Notes: generated from the letters alone by a model not told the origin. Shown: positions 36,225 through 44,977, counted from the stretch's first letter. The stretch: DNA of 64,000 nt from Paracoccaceae bacterium (GCA_007694945.1 REER01000041.1:25893-89892), one strand, 5' to 3'. Translations and numbers: made by a program.

Positions 36225-37499
36225 TCACCCAGTATGTTGCAGCGCGGCGATGAAAAACCCGTCAATCCCGCCCTTGTCGGGCCAGTAATCCGGGCGGGTA
36301 CGCAGCGTGCCGTCAGGGGCAACCCATTCAGGTGGTACCCCCGGGATCTCTGCGGGCAGGATCCGAAAACTGTGGCGGGTGGCCGCGGCGCTGACTTGAT
36401 CCTCGCCCTCTGAGGGCAGCAGCGAACAGGTGCAATAGACCACGCGCCCGCCTGCACGCAGCAGCCCATGCCCCGGGTCGAGCACCCGTTCCAGCAGTGC
36501 GGCCTGCAGCGCGCGCAGGGCGGTCACATCCTCGCGGCTGCGCAGAAAGGGTAGCTCCGGGTGACGCCGTATCGTGCCTGTGGCCGAACAGGGCGCATCG
36601 AGCAAGATCGCATTAAAAGGCTGATCAGGCAGCCAGTCTAGCGCATCGGCGGTGATGGTCTGCGCCGCGAGCCCCGTGCGCGCGAGATTTTCCTGCAGCC
36701 GCGCCATGCGCGGCGCCGAGATATCGAGCGCCGTCACCTCCAGCCCCATGGCCGCAAGCTGCATCGTCTTGCCGCCCGGTGCAGCGCAGAGGTCCAGCAC
36801 CCGCGCACCGGTCATATCCGACAGCAGCCGCGCGGGCAGCGCCGCCGCTGCATCCTGCACCCACCACGCTCCCTCGGAATAGCCCGGCAGCGCGCTGATC
36901 TGGCCCGGCTCGCGCAGCCGCAGGCTGCCTGTGGGTAGCATCTCGCCGCGCAGCCCCCGGGAGGGCGGGCCCTTCAGCGTCAAGTCGAGCGGGGGCGGGG
37001 CGAGATGGGCAGCCTCGATGGCAGCGGTCACCTTGGCGCCATAGGCGTTCTGCAAAGCGCCGCGCAGCCAGTCGGGCAGCCGCGGCACCGGCGCCGCATC
37101 CCAATCCAGCCCCTCGGCGAGCCCGCGCAGCACTGCATTGACCAGCCCGGTCAGGCGCGGATGGCCCAGATCGCGCGTCAGACCTACCGCGTCGCCGATC
37201 ACCCCATGCGGCGCGGCACCCTCGACATGGATTTCCACCAGCGCCAACCGCAGTACCCAGCGCACCGGCTCGGGCGGGGATTTGCGCAGCGCGCGGCGCA
37301 GGAAATGGTCGGCGCGAGCCGTCTGCCGGAACACGCTCAGCGCAAGCCGCTGCGCGCGGGCGCGCTCCTCGGGCTGTAGCGCGGCAAAGGTGCGCGGGGG
37401 CTGGGCGAGGATCTCGGAAAGACTGCGGCGCGTCTCGAGCACGGTCTGGACCAGATCCAACGCCGCAGCGCGGGGAGCAAGCGAGGCAGAGGCAGACAT
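36225..37499 (-). CDS. rsmB: RsmB/NOP family rRNA (cytosine-5) methyltransferase
   Basis: 424 residues. N-terminal NusB-like RNA-binding domain (about 10-130), then the SAM-dependent methyltransferase with motif I LDLCAAPGGKT (about 236-245). The two cysteines of the m5C mechanism are C304 (DAPCSATG) and C358 (YCTCS). It probably methylates 16S rRNA as RsmB (C967 in E. coli). Start ATG 37499 fits the NusB-like domain; the ribosome-binding site is weak (AAGG). It diverges from sdhAF4. Confidence 0.88.
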   Translation of the reverse strand: MSASASLAPRAAALDLVQTVLETRRSLSEILAQPPRTFAALQPEERARAQRLALSVFRQTARADHFLRRALRKSPPEPVRWVLRLALVEIHVEGAAPHGVIGDAVGLTRDLGHPRLTGLVNAVLRGLAEGLDWDAAPVPRLPDWLRGALQNAYGAKVTAAIEAAHLAPPPLDLTLKGPPSRGLRGEMLPTGSLRLREPGQISALPGYSEGAWWVQDAAAALPARLLSDMTGARVLDLCAAPGGKTMQLAAMGLEVTALDISAPRMARLQENLARTGLAAQTITADALDWLPDQPFNAILLDAPCSATGTIRRHPELPFLRSREDVTALRALQAALLERVLDPGHGLLRAGGRVVYCTCSLLPSEGEDQVSAAATRHSFRILPAEIPGVPPEWVAPDGTLRTRPDYWPDKGGIDGFFIAALQHTG

Positions 37500-37572
37500 C
37501 GGGGCCGAAACCTTGTCGAGAGAGCTTCGCGCGGTATAACAGGGGCAAGCCAGATGACAAGGGACGCCACTG

Positions 37573-37779
37573 ATGAGTGACGAGCGCCAGACCGAAAAGA
37601 CCGAGGCCGCGCGCCGCGCCGCGCTGCCACCCGCAGCCCAGCGCGCGCTGGCCGAGGCCGATGCCCGCCGCGCCGCCAATCCAGAGCCCGAACGCCCGCG
37701 CGAACTCGGGGGCCGCAAGGGCCTTGAACCTGTGCGCTATGGGGATTGGGAGAAGAAAGGCATCGCGATCGATTTCTGA
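37573..37779 (+). CDS. succinate dehydrogenase assembly factor 4 family (DUF1674)
   Basis: 68 residues. A charged Ala-rich N-terminus is followed by the invariant C-terminal signature ELGGRKGLEPVRYGDWEKKG then IAIDF, which identifies DUF1674/SDHAF4. The family chaperones the flavinylated SdhA subunit of succinate dehydrogenase. AAGGGA lies eight bases before ATG 37573. It stands alone, not near sdh genes, and is followed by a terminator-like hairpin. Confidence 0.92.
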   Translation: MSDERQTEKTEAARRAALPPAAQRALAEADARRAANPEPERPRELGGRKGLEPVRYGDWEKKGIAIDF

Positions 37780-37803
37780 GCAAGAGCGCGGGTGCGCGCC
37801 GGT

Positions 37804-37839
37804 GGCGTCAGGTGCTGCGCAACTGACGCCCGGAATTTT
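37804..37839 (+). terminator. probable terminator of the sdhAF4 gene
   Basis: 8-bp perfect stem GGCGTCAG/CTGACGCC (37804-37811 with 37823-37830), eleven-base loop, followed within a few bases by TTTT (37836-37839), 25 bases after the stop codon. Confidence 0.55.
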
Positions 37840-38077
37840 CAATGGGCCGGGCAGATGAACGATACCGCTGAAGGGCTCGACAGCAGCGCGGCCGAAGGCC
37901 GCACTGCCCCTCGACACTTTATCTTTAAGTGAACAGGAGTGATTTCCACACTGTTTGACCGTTTCCCGAACTCGCAAAATTCAAGGCCTTGAGGCTTAAC
38001 GGTTTTGCAGCTCGGAGAACATTTCGGCCAACGCTTCCCGACCACGACCAAGACGGCGACCGCTATGGTATCGACAG

Positions 38078-38100
38078 CTTCAGGTGCTCCGCACCTGAAG
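38078..38100. repeat. perfect 10-bp hairpin of unknown role
   Basis: CTTCAGGTGC-TCC-GCACCTGAAG. No T tract on either side, so it is not an ordinary terminator. It lies in the middle of the gene-free stretch between sdhAF4 and rpoH. Confidence 0.6.
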
Positions 38101-38459
38101 CCCGCTGCGTCGCCCTCTGCACGATAACCGTTAATACAGCGCCTGTCTGCAGATTGGCGCCGTCGCGTTGCAGCACAGATGTTTGCCATGGCAGCGACCC
38201 TGACAAACGTGCCGCGCTGGAGCAGGCCTGCCTTTCGATGCTAACTTGCCATCTTGGCGCCAATCGCTTGGCTGGGCCGCGCCGGACTGTCCGGCGCGCG
38301 GATTTCCGCTGACACTGCGGCGAAATAACAGCACCGTAGAAGAGTATTGGTGCCGCCCCGCGCCGTCTATGGTGCGTCGAAAACCGGACGAGGCAGACTC
38401 ACTTCCCATGCCGCGCCGCCTCAGGCACGGCACGCGATGCCAGCCAAGGCGCGCGGGCC

Positions 38460-39356
38460 TCAGTTCACCGGCACGGCCATGCCCTTCTCGCGGGCCAGCG
38501 TCCGCATGCGGGCCTGAAGTTTCTCGAATGCGCGCACTTCGATCTGGCGGATACGCTCGCGGCTGACATCGTAGCTTTGCGAGAGGTCTTCGAGTGTGAC
38601 CGGCTCTTCGCTCAACCGCCGCTGGGTGAGGATGTCGCGCTCGCGGTCATTGAGCACGTCCATCGCCTCCATTAGCAATTCGCGGCGCAACTCGAATTCG
38701 TCGCGTTCGGCATATTCGCTGGCCTGATCGGCATCCTCATCTTCCAGCCAATCCTGCCAGCTCGACGCGCCCTCTTCACTGCCCACGGTCGCGTTCAGCG
38801 AGGAATCGCTGCCCGACATGCGGCGGTTCATGTCGATGACTTCATCCTCGCTCACATTCAGGTCGCGCGCAATGCGGGCCACATTCTCGGGGCGCAGATC
38901 GCCATCTTCCAGCGCGCCGATCTTGGATTTCGCCTTGCGCAGGTTGAAGAACAACTTCTTCTGCGCGCTGGTGGTGCCAAGCTTCACCAGCGACCATGAC
39001 CGCAGGATATATTCCTGAATCGAGGCGCGAATCCACCACATGGCATAGGTTGCCAGCCGGAACCCCTTGTCCGGGTCGAAACGCTTGACCGCCTGCATCA
39101 GCCCCACATTGGCCTCGGAAATCACTTCGGCCTGGGGCAGACCATAGCCGCGATAACCCATCGCGATCTTGGCGGCGAGGCGCAGATGCGAGGTGACGAG
39201 TTTATGCGCGGCCTGGGTGTCCTGATGATCGACCCAGCGCTTGGCCAGCATGAATTCCTCTTCCGGCTCCAGCATCGGGAAACGGCGGATTTCCTGCATG
39301 TAGCGGTTCAGCCCCTGTTCGGGACTGGGCGCCGGAAGGTTTGCGTATCTGCTCAT
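38460..39356 (-). CDS. rpoH: heat-shock sigma factor RpoH (sigma-32)
   Basis: 298 residues. Region 2 has EANVGLMQAVKRFDPDKGFRLATYAMWWIRASIQE, including the RpoH-typical stretch. Region 2.4-3 has the RpoH-box-like QKKLFFNLRKAKSKI (about 130-145). Region 4.2 ends SYDVSRERIRQIEVRAFEKLQ. It directs polymerase to heat-shock and protein-quality genes. Rhodobacterales often have two copies; proximity to rluA and the length suggest the RpoH-I paralogue, which is inference. ATG 39356 has GAGGGG upstream; the longer in-frame reading has no such site. Confidence 0.93.
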   Translation of the reverse strand: MSRYANLPAPSPEQGLNRYMQEIRRFPMLEPEEEFMLAKRWVDHQDTQAAHKLVTSHLRLAAKIAMGYRGYGLPQAEVISEANVGLMQAVKRFDPDKGFRLATYAMWWIRASIQEYILRSWSLVKLGTTSAQKKLFFNLRKAKSKIGALEDGDLRPENVARIARDLNVSEDEVIDMNRRMSGSDSSLNATVGSEEGASSWQDWLEDEDADQASEYAERDEFELRRELLMEAMDVLNDRERDILTQRRLSEEPVTLEDLSQSYDVSRERIRQIEVRAFEKLQARMRTLAREKGMAVPVN

Positions 39357-39423
39357 CAAGACCCCTCTTTCCTGCAACCGGCCCCGAGACGTGGGCAATC
39401 AGCCCACCGAGCTCAAGACCGAT

Positions 39424-39452
39424 ATATCACGATTTTCTTGCTAGCAGGTAAA
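39424..39452 (-). promoter_or_regulatory. candidate promoter of rpoH
   Basis: On the minus strand TTTACC (39452-39447) and TGATAT (39429-39424) are separated by 17 bases, in an AT-richer pocket about 65 bases before the rpoH start. They match the primary sigma-factor consensus only partly. Confidence 0.35.
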
Positions 39453-39510
39453 TAGCGGGCACCGAAGACTGTATCAAACATCTCACCGCGATGTGTCCCC
39501 GTGTGAGCCC

Positions 39511-40551
39511 TCACCTGCCCCGCAACGCCTCCAGCAGTGCTGCCATATCCGCAGGCAGGGGCGCTGCGAAATCGAGGCTTTCGCCTGTCACCGGGTGCTC
39601 GAAACCCAGCGTCGCAGCGTGGAGCGCCTGCCGTGGGAAAGCAGCACAGGCCGCCACCCCCGCAGCCCCCAGCGCGCGCTCCGAGAGCTTGCGCCGCCCG
39701 CCATAGACCGGATCGCCGACCAGCCCATGCCCAGCATGCGCCAGATGCACCCGGATCTGATGCGTGCGCCCGGTCTCGAGCCAGCATTCCAGAAGCGCCA
39801 CCGCTGGTTGCGCCCCGAAAGCCGCAATCACGCGCGCCCGCGTCACCGCATGGCGCCCATTCGCCCAGACCACCGCCTGCCGTTGCCGATCAGTCCGGTG
39901 GCGGGCAAGCTGGCTGGTCACTTTCAGGATATTGCCCGCCTCGAAACTCACCCCCCGCACACCGCGCAGGCGCGGATCGGCGGCATCGGGCACGCCGTGG
40001 ACCACCGCCAGATAGCGCCGCAGCACTGAATGGCGCTCGAATTGCGCGGCCAGCCCATGATGCGCGCGATCGGATTTGGCGACCACCAACAGCCCCGAGG
40101 TGTCCTTGTCGATCCGGTGCACGATACCGGGGCGCCTCTCGCCCCCAACGCCCGAGAGGCTGTCGCCGCAATGATGCAGGAGCGCATTCACCAGTGTCTG
40201 ATCGGGCGAGCCGGGGGCGGGATGCACCACCATGCCCGCAGGCTTGTTGATCACGATCAGATCGTCATCTTCCCAGACCACCTCGATCGCGATGGGCTGG
40301 GCAAGGGTTTCGACCTCGGCCGCCGCCTGCACGCGGATCACCAGCACATCGCCCTCGGCCACGCGGGCGCGCGGATTGTCCAGCACGGCACCCGCGCACG
40401 ACACACCCCCCTCGGCAATCAAACGCGCCAGCCGCGAGCGCGACAGCGCCGCGGCATCTGGCACATCGCGCGCCAAAGCCTTATCAAGCCGGTCAGGGGG
40501 CTCAGGCCCGATGATGACCTGCCATTCGCTGAAAGGTGCCTGATCTGCCAT
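39511..40551 (-). CDS. rluD: RluA-family 23S rRNA pseudouridine synthase
   Basis: 346 residues. An N-terminal S4 RNA-binding domain (about 20-75) with RLDKALA and SRSRLARLI, then the RluA catalytic core with the motif HRIDKDTSGL (145-154; the catalytic aspartate is D148) and RTHQIRVH in the C-terminal half. The S4 domain plus size fit RluD/RluC rather than RluA; RluD (23S helix 69) is most likely but not certain. GGAGG lies seven bases upstream of ATG 40551. The start codon overlaps, on the opposite strand, the start codon of the DUF6476 gene. Confidence 0.85.
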   Translation of the reverse strand: MADQAPFSEWQVIIGPEPPDRLDKALARDVPDAAALSRSRLARLIAEGGVSCAGAVLDNPRARVAEGDVLVIRVQAAAEVETLAQPIAIEVVWEDDDLIVINKPAGMVVHPAPGSPDQTLVNALLHHCGDSLSGVGGERRPGIVHRIDKDTSGLLVVAKSDRAHHGLAAQFERHSVLRRYLAVVHGVPDAADPRLRGVRGVSFEAGNILKVTSQLARHRTDRQRQAVVWANGRHAVTRARVIAAFGAQPAVALLECWLETGRTHQIRVHLAHAGHGLVGDPVYGGRRKLSERALGAAGVAACAAFPRQALHAATLGFEHPVTGESLDFAAPLPADMAALLEALRGR

Positions 40552-40855
40552 GGCCTTGCCTCCGGAACCGCCCCCGCATCCTGACGTGCGCTTTGTCAAG
40601 CGGCTGGTCGTGGTGCTGACAAGCGTCATGATTGTCGGCCTGATACTCATCCTCGGGCTGCTTGTCATCCGAATTGGCCTTGCCCCGGCCCCGCTTGGCC
40701 TGCCCGATCATATCGCCCTGCCCGAAGGCACGCAGCTTGAGGCCGTCACCCTGTCGCACAACTGGGTGATCGTGCTGGGCCGCGATGGTGAGGTTCTCTT
40801 CTTCGACCGCAGTTCAGGCGCTTTACGGCATCAATTCGATCTGCCCGCCGAGTAG
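40550..40855 (+). CDS. DUF6476-type small membrane protein
   Basis: 101 residues. Pro-rich N-terminus, one membrane helix (about 20-43, VVVLTSVMIVGLILILGLLV), then a periplasmic or cytoplasmic tail with LPEGTQLEAVTLSHNWVIVL. This organisation, and its place divergent from rluA next to rpoH, match a small Rhodobacterales family of unknown function. Its ATG shares the CCATGG with the rluA-family start on the other strand. The Shine-Dalgarno is poorly placed (AAAGG about 12 bases away). Confidence 0.8.
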   Translation: MALPPEPPPHPDVRFVKRLVVVLTSVMIVGLILILGLLVIRIGLAPAPLGLPDHIALPEGTQLEAVTLSHNWVIVLGRDGEVLFFDRSSGALRHQFDLPAE

Positions 40856-40921
40856 CGATCTGGGGAATTGCCAGAGCCGCGGGCCAAGGCTACCATCCGC
40901 GGAAAACAGGGAGGAGCCAGA

Positions 40922-41758
40922 ATGCAACGCACAGTCACGCAGCAGATCGGCGAAGCGCAGGTCAGCATCATCACGGATGGCACGCTCGCCTTTACCCCGG
41001 ACCTGTTTCCGGGGACCGAAGCCACCCATATCGACGACCTGCTGACGCAGGCCGGGGCCTCGGAGATCGCGACCAACTTCAACGCGGTGCTGATTCGCCA
41101 CGGCGGGCGGGTGATCCTCGCCGATGCCGGGCCGCGCGATCTGTTCGGGCCAAGCTGCGGGTTTCTGCATGACGGGCTGGCCGAGCTTGGCGTGACGCCC
41201 GCCGAGGTCGACACCCTGCTCGCAACCCACCTGCACCCCGACCATATTGCCGGGATGATCACGCCCGAGGGCGCGGCCGTGTTTCCCAATGCCACCCTGC
41301 ATGTGCCGGAGGCGGACCGGCTGTTCTGGTCGGATGACAGCCAGTTCCAGGGTGATCTCGAAGGCATTCGCGACTGGGCGACACTGGCGCAGGCGGTGCT
41401 GGCGGTCTATGGCGACCGGCTGGCATCGCTTGACGATGGGCAGGAGGTCGCTCCGGGACTGAGCGGGATGGCGCTGCCGGGGCACACGCCCGGCCATTCG
41501 GGATGGCGGCTGGAGAGCGCCGGGGCAGGTCTCATCCATGTCGGCGATATTGTCCATGCGCCCGCGCTGCAGGTGGCGGACCCCGAGATCGGGATCAGTT
41601 TCGATATCGACATGGACACCGCCCGCGCCGCGCGCAAGCGGCTGCTGGACCAGTTGGCGAGCGACGGCACCCCGTTCACCGGCGGGCATTTCCTGCGCCC
41701 GGCCTTCAATGCGCTGGAGCGCGCGGGCAGCGGCTACAGGCTAGTGCCGCACGGGTGA
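40922..41758 (+). CDS. metallo-beta-lactamase-fold hydrolase
   Basis: 278 residues. Metal motif HLHPDH (near 101-106, HxHxDH), further ligands GHTPGHS (near 184-190), HVGD (near 204) and GGHF near the C-terminus, so the two-metal site appears complete. There is no signal peptide. It resembles cytosolic lactonase or glyoxalase II-like MBL proteins; the substrate is unknown. Start ATG 40922 has GGGAGG upstream; a longer in-frame start at 40868 has none. It follows the DUF6476 gene by 66 bases. Confidence 0.88.
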   Translation: MQRTVTQQIGEAQVSIITDGTLAFTPDLFPGTEATHIDDLLTQAGASEIATNFNAVLIRHGGRVILADAGPRDLFGPSCGFLHDGLAELGVTPAEVDTLLATHLHPDHIAGMITPEGAAVFPNATLHVPEADRLFWSDDSQFQGDLEGIRDWATLAQAVLAVYGDRLASLDDGQEVAPGLSGMALPGHTPGHSGWRLESAGAGLIHVGDIVHAPALQVADPEIGISFDIDMDTARAARKRLLDQLASDGTPFTGGHFLRPAFNALERAGSGYRLVPHG

Positions 41759-42069
41759 GCTTCGTCTCGCATATCTGTCAGTGAACCTGGGTTAACTGGC
41801 AGCTTTCGTCAGCCAATGTTGAGAATCTGCAAGATGGTGTTGGTCTGCTCCTACAGCAGCTGCTGCCATTAAGGGCGATGTCTCGTTATTCGGACGGAGC
41901 GATCAGTCGAGTCCCGGCGGGGGATGCAACAGTTAAACATCGAGAACTTCCCGACCGACAGCATTTTGCTGCGGCGTTTGGAATTTGTGCGAAGAGCTGA
42001 CCGTGCCCTGAGGGCTACAAGCTGTCGCGCCAGCGCAAGGTTTGCATTGCAACAAAGCCCTGCCCTGCC
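41759..42069. other. 311-bp stretch without a supportable gene
   Basis: Only short frames occur. It contains a 12-bp palindrome CAGCAGCTGCTG (41854-41865) and several short stop-free stretches in the plus frames. The right edge (about 42038-42060) reads GGTTTGCATTGCAACAAAGC; its complement begins GCTTTGTTGCA, which resembles terminal inverted repeats of IS5-family elements. No matching left end is visible, so at most this is a decayed end or a dispersed intergenic repeat. Confidence 0.45.
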
Positions 42070-43512
42070 TTACGTCCCGCAATAGGTCACAACCGCCGGA
42101 GCCTCCTTGAGCGCGGGCGCGGCGTAGCGCTCCATGCCCAGCACATGGGTATAGGGCTCCTGCACGCGGGCGAGCAGGGTCTGGAACAGCGACAGATCAT
42201 CCTCGAAACTGGCCGCCTGCAGCGCCTCCTCGACCAGATGGTTGCGCGGAATATAGAGCGGGTTCACCGCCTCGATCTGCGCGATGGCCTGTGCCGGATC
42301 GGCGATCTGCGCGCGCCAGCGGGCGAGCCAGTCCGACACGCCATCGGTCTTGGCAAAGAGGTGCAGTACGGGCTCGTCATCACCCTTCAAGGCCGCGGGC
42401 AGAGCGCGGAAGAAACTTGTGAAATCCACCTCGCGCCCTTCCCAGAGCGTGTGCAGCGCCCCGATCAACTCGGCATCGGGCGCAGGCAGGGCCAGCTTGC
42501 GGGCAAAGACGTCAAGCCAGGCGGTGTGATATATCTCGGCCATGCCCTCCATGACCTTGGTCGCGCGTGAGATCGCCCGCGACTCGGATGGGTCGATGAG
42601 CGGCAGCAGAGCCTCGGCCAGCCGGGCGAGGTTCCACTGGGCGATCACGGGCTGATTGGCGTAGGAGTACCGGCCCGAATGGTCGATCGAGGAAAACACG
42701 GTTGCCGGGTCATAACGGTCCATGAAGGCGCAGGGGCCATAGTCAATGGTCTCGCCCGAGATGGTGGTGTTGTCCGTGTTCATCACCCCATGGATGAAAC
42801 CCAGCCCCATCCACTGCGCAACCAGCCGCGATTGCCGCTCGGCGACGCGTTCCAGCAGCCCGAGGGCCGCATCGGGCATGCCCACGAGATCCGGGTCATG
42901 GCGCGCCAATGTGTAATCCAGGAGCAGGCGCAGTTTCTCGACCTCGCCGCGCGCGGCAAAGAACTGGAACGTGCCGACACGTAGATGACTGGAGGCCACG
43001 CGCGCCAGCACCGCGCCCGGCTCGAGCCCGTTCTGGCGCAGCACCCGGTCGCCCGTGGTGCAGGCCGCCAGAGCGCGCGTGGTCGGCACACCCAGCGCGG
43101 CCATCGCTTCGGAGATGAGATATTCGCGCAGCACAGGGCCCAGAACCGCGCGCCCGTCCCCACCCCGCGCAAAGGGGGTGCGGCCCGAGCCCTTCAGATG
43201 CAGATCCCAGCGCCCGCCTGTCGGGTCGATCACCTCACCCACGAGAATTGCCCGACCGTCGCCCAGTTGAGGCGAGAAGCCACCGAACTGATGCCCGGCA
43301 TAGGCCTGCGCGAGCGGGCGCGCAGCCTCGGGCAGCGCGTGCCCCGAAAGCATCGCCGTGCCCTCATCACTCTTAAGAAAAGCGGGGTCCAGCCCCAAAC
43401 TGCGCGCCAAATCGCTATTCAGAAGAACAAGCTGTGGGTCGGGCCAAGGCTGTTCCTGCCAAGGCACATAGAGACCTTGCAGGTCCTGAGCGTAGCTGTT
43501 GTCAAATTCCAT
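42070..43512 (-). CDS. selO: SelO family protein adenylyltransferase (YdiU/UPF0061)
   Basis: 480 residues. The pseudokinase fold with N-terminal YAGHQFGGFSPQLGDGRAIL, the KGSGRTPFARGGDGRAVL loop, SEAMAALGVPTTRAL, and FIHGVMNTDNTTISGETIDYGP (catalytic-loop asparagine/aspartates) is fully conserved. SelO transfers AMP to protein hydroxyls in redox homeostasis. It lies next to msrB, another redox gene, 83 bases upstream on the same strand. The E. coli-type selenocysteine near the C-terminus is replaced: the protein ends VVTYCGT, with a cysteine. Confidence 0.93.
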   Translation of the reverse strand: MEFDNSYAQDLQGLYVPWQEQPWPDPQLVLLNSDLARSLGLDPAFLKSDEGTAMLSGHALPEAARPLAQAYAGHQFGGFSPQLGDGRAILVGEVIDPTGGRWDLHLKGSGRTPFARGGDGRAVLGPVLREYLISEAMAALGVPTTRALAACTTGDRVLRQNGLEPGAVLARVASSHLRVGTFQFFAARGEVEKLRLLLDYTLARHDPDLVGMPDAALGLLERVAERQSRLVAQWMGLGFIHGVMNTDNTTISGETIDYGPCAFMDRYDPATVFSSIDHSGRYSYANQPVIAQWNLARLAEALLPLIDPSESRAISRATKVMEGMAEIYHTAWLDVFARKLALPAPDAELIGALHTLWEGREVDFTSFFRALPAALKGDDEPVLHLFAKTDGVSDWLARWRAQIADPAQAIAQIEAVNPLYIPRNHLVEEALQAASFEDDLSLFQTLLARVQEPYTHVLGMERYAAPALKEAPAVVTYCGT

Positions 43513-43595
43513 GGTCGCGCGCCCCTGCTCTCTCAAGCACCCTCTGACCGGGCTGTCGTCGTAGAGGTAATCCCACTGGCGCGGCCGGACCAGCC

Positions 43596-44039
43596 TTATC
43601 CCTCGACCTGATCCAGCCAGTCGCCATAGCCCTCTGCCTCCATCTCCTCGCGCGGGATGAAGCGCAGCGCGGCCGAGTTGATGCAATAGCGCAGGCCGCC
43701 GCGGTCACGCGGGCCATCGGGGAAGACATGGCCCAGATGGCTGTCGCCATGGCGCGAACGGACCTCGACCCGAGCCATACCCAGGCTGTGGTCGGATTTC
43801 TCGACAATGTGATCCGAGATCAGCGGCTTGGTAAAACTTGGCCAGCCACAGCCCGACTCATACTTGTCGGACGAGGCGAAAAGCGGCTCACCCGAGACGA
43901 TATCGACATAGATCCCGACCCGCTTGTTGTCGTTATACTCCCCCGTCCAAGGGCGTTCGGTGCCGTTTTCCTGCGTGACATGGTATTGCTCGGGGGTAAG
44001 GGCTTCGATGATTTCGGTACGGCGCTCGTAATGTGGCAT
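43596..44039 (-). CDS. msrB: peptide methionine (R)-S-oxide reductase, zinc-free type
   Basis: 147 residues, standard length, cytoplasmic. Catalytic C119 in [11 protein letters not shown], substrate-pocket SGCGWPSF (62-69) with C64 as possible resolving cysteine, and [10 protein letters not shown]. The two CxxC zinc motifs of E. coli-type MsrB are absent: the usual Y-C-x-x-C-G region reads [12 protein letters not shown]. This is therefore the metal-free subtype. It repairs methionine-R-sulfoxide in proteins, using thioredoxin. Confidence 0.95.
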   Translation of the reverse strand: MPHYERRTEIIEALTPEQYHVTQENGTERPWTGEYNDNKRVGIYVDIVSGEPLFASSDKYESGCGWPSFTKPLISDHIVEKSDHSLGMARVEVRSRHGDSHLGHVFPDGPRDRGGLRYCINSAALRFIPREEMEAEGYGDWLDQVEG

Positions 44040-44216
44040 GATGCGCTCCTCTATTTAATCTTCGATGTGAATATAGTCCGGTGTGGCGATCTCTTCCAAT
44101 GGCGCCGCCTTGCGCTGGTTGACCCACAGTTGAGACGTCGCAAGTCGCTTCGCACTGGATTTTCGCATTGCACTGCGGCATAAGCAGGCGGAACAGATAA
44201 AGGCGAGTCCCGGCCC

Positions 44217-44591
44217 ATGAAATTTCTTCTGCGACTGCTGACATGGTGGAACAGCTCGACGCTCAACACAGCCTTCTACACTTGGCGCCATGGTGTCAGG
44301 GTCGGAGAGGACGCGCAGGGCAATGTCTTCTACCAATCGCGCGACGGCAAAAGGCGCTGGGTGATCTATAATGGCGAGTCCGAAGCGAGCCGCGTTGCGC
44401 CGGAATGGCATGGATGGCTGCATCACACATGGAATGAGCCGCCTACGGAAAAGCCCCTGGCGCACAAAGAATGGGAAAAGCCACATCAGGAAAACCTGAC
44501 CGGCACCCCGCTGGCCTATGCGCCGCAAGGCTCGATCCGCCGCAAGAACCCGGCACCGCGCAATGATTACGAGGCCTGGAGCCCGGAATGA
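44217..44591 (+). CDS. NADH:ubiquinone oxidoreductase subunit NDUFA12 family
   Basis: 124 residues. [45 protein letters not shown] and a Pro-rich tail are the NDUFA12/B17.2 signature. In alphaproteobacteria this is an accessory subunit of respiratory complex I on the matrix/cytoplasmic arm. The next gene starts within its stop (ATGA), so it is co-transcribed with the DUF2155 gene. Confidence 0.93.
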   Translation: MKFLLRLLTWWNSSTLNTAFYTWRHGVRVGEDAQGNVFYQSRDGKRRWVIYNGESEASRVAPEWHGWLHHTWNEPPTEKPLAHKEWEKPHQENLTGTPLAYAPQGSIRRKNPAPRNDYEAWSPE

Positions 44592-44977
44592 CCTTTCGAA
44601 TACTGGCGTGTGTCTGCGTGCTGGCCTTCGCGAGCGCAGTGAGCGCGCAGGAAATCGAGGTGCCGCAGGCCACTGACAGGATCGGCACCGGCGAGGGCGC
44701 GTTGCTGCGCGGGCTCGACAGGGTCGCAGGCACGACCGACGACATCAGCCTGAGCATTGGCGAAAGCACGCGTGTCGGGCATCTGATCGTCATGCTTGAG
44801 GATTGCCGCTACCCGGTCGAGAATCCGGCAGGTGAGGCCTATGCATGGCTGGACATATTCGACACGCGCGTCGATGACATGATCTTCTCGGGCTGGATGA
44901 TCGCGTCAAGCCCCGCACTCAATGCGCTCGACCATGCGCGCTACGATCTCTGGGTGTTGCGCTGCAAGACATCCTGA
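44588..44977 (+). CDS. DUF2155 periplasmic protein
   Basis: 129 residues. Signal peptide [20 protein letters not shown], cleaved before QEIEV, then the DUF2155 domain with [20 protein letters not shown] and [20 protein letters not shown]. The two cysteines (in EDCRYP and LRCKTS) may form a disulfide. The domain is widespread beside NDUFA12 genes; its function is unknown. The 3' end overlaps the convergent aat gene by 37 bases. Confidence 0.9.
   Translation: MTFRILACVCVLAFASAVSAQEIEVPQATDRIGTGEGALLRGLDRVAGTTDDISLSIGESTRVGHLIVMLEDCRYPVENPAGEAYAWLDIFDTRVDDMIFSGWMIASSPALNALDHARYDLWVLRCKTS

Larger units (their letters stand above)
37780..38459. other. 680-bp stretch without a supportable gene
   Basis: No frame here has a ribosome-binding site or a recognisable product. 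It contains several strong hairpins: 37804-37830, GCGGCC/GGCCGC at 37888-37902, CTTCAGGTGC/GCACCTGAAG at 38078-38100, and CGCGCCGGA/TCCGGCGCG at 38278-38298. A 10-bp inverted repeat GATTGGCGCC/GGCGCCAATC (38152-38161 with 38256-38265) is separated by 94 bases. It could be a decayed mobile element, a dispersed intergenic repeat or a structured RNA. It also holds the 3' flank of rpoH. Confidence 0.55.

Noticed and set aside
36625..37977. 450-residue minus-strand frame
   Set aside because: Different frame of the rsmB gene on the same strand, low-complexity Ala/Arg/Gly composition.
44055..44168. Possible 37-residue minus-strand protein upstream of msrB
   Set aside because: Ends 15 bases before msrB and looks mildly protein-like, but no ribosome-binding site precedes the ATG and no family is recognisable.
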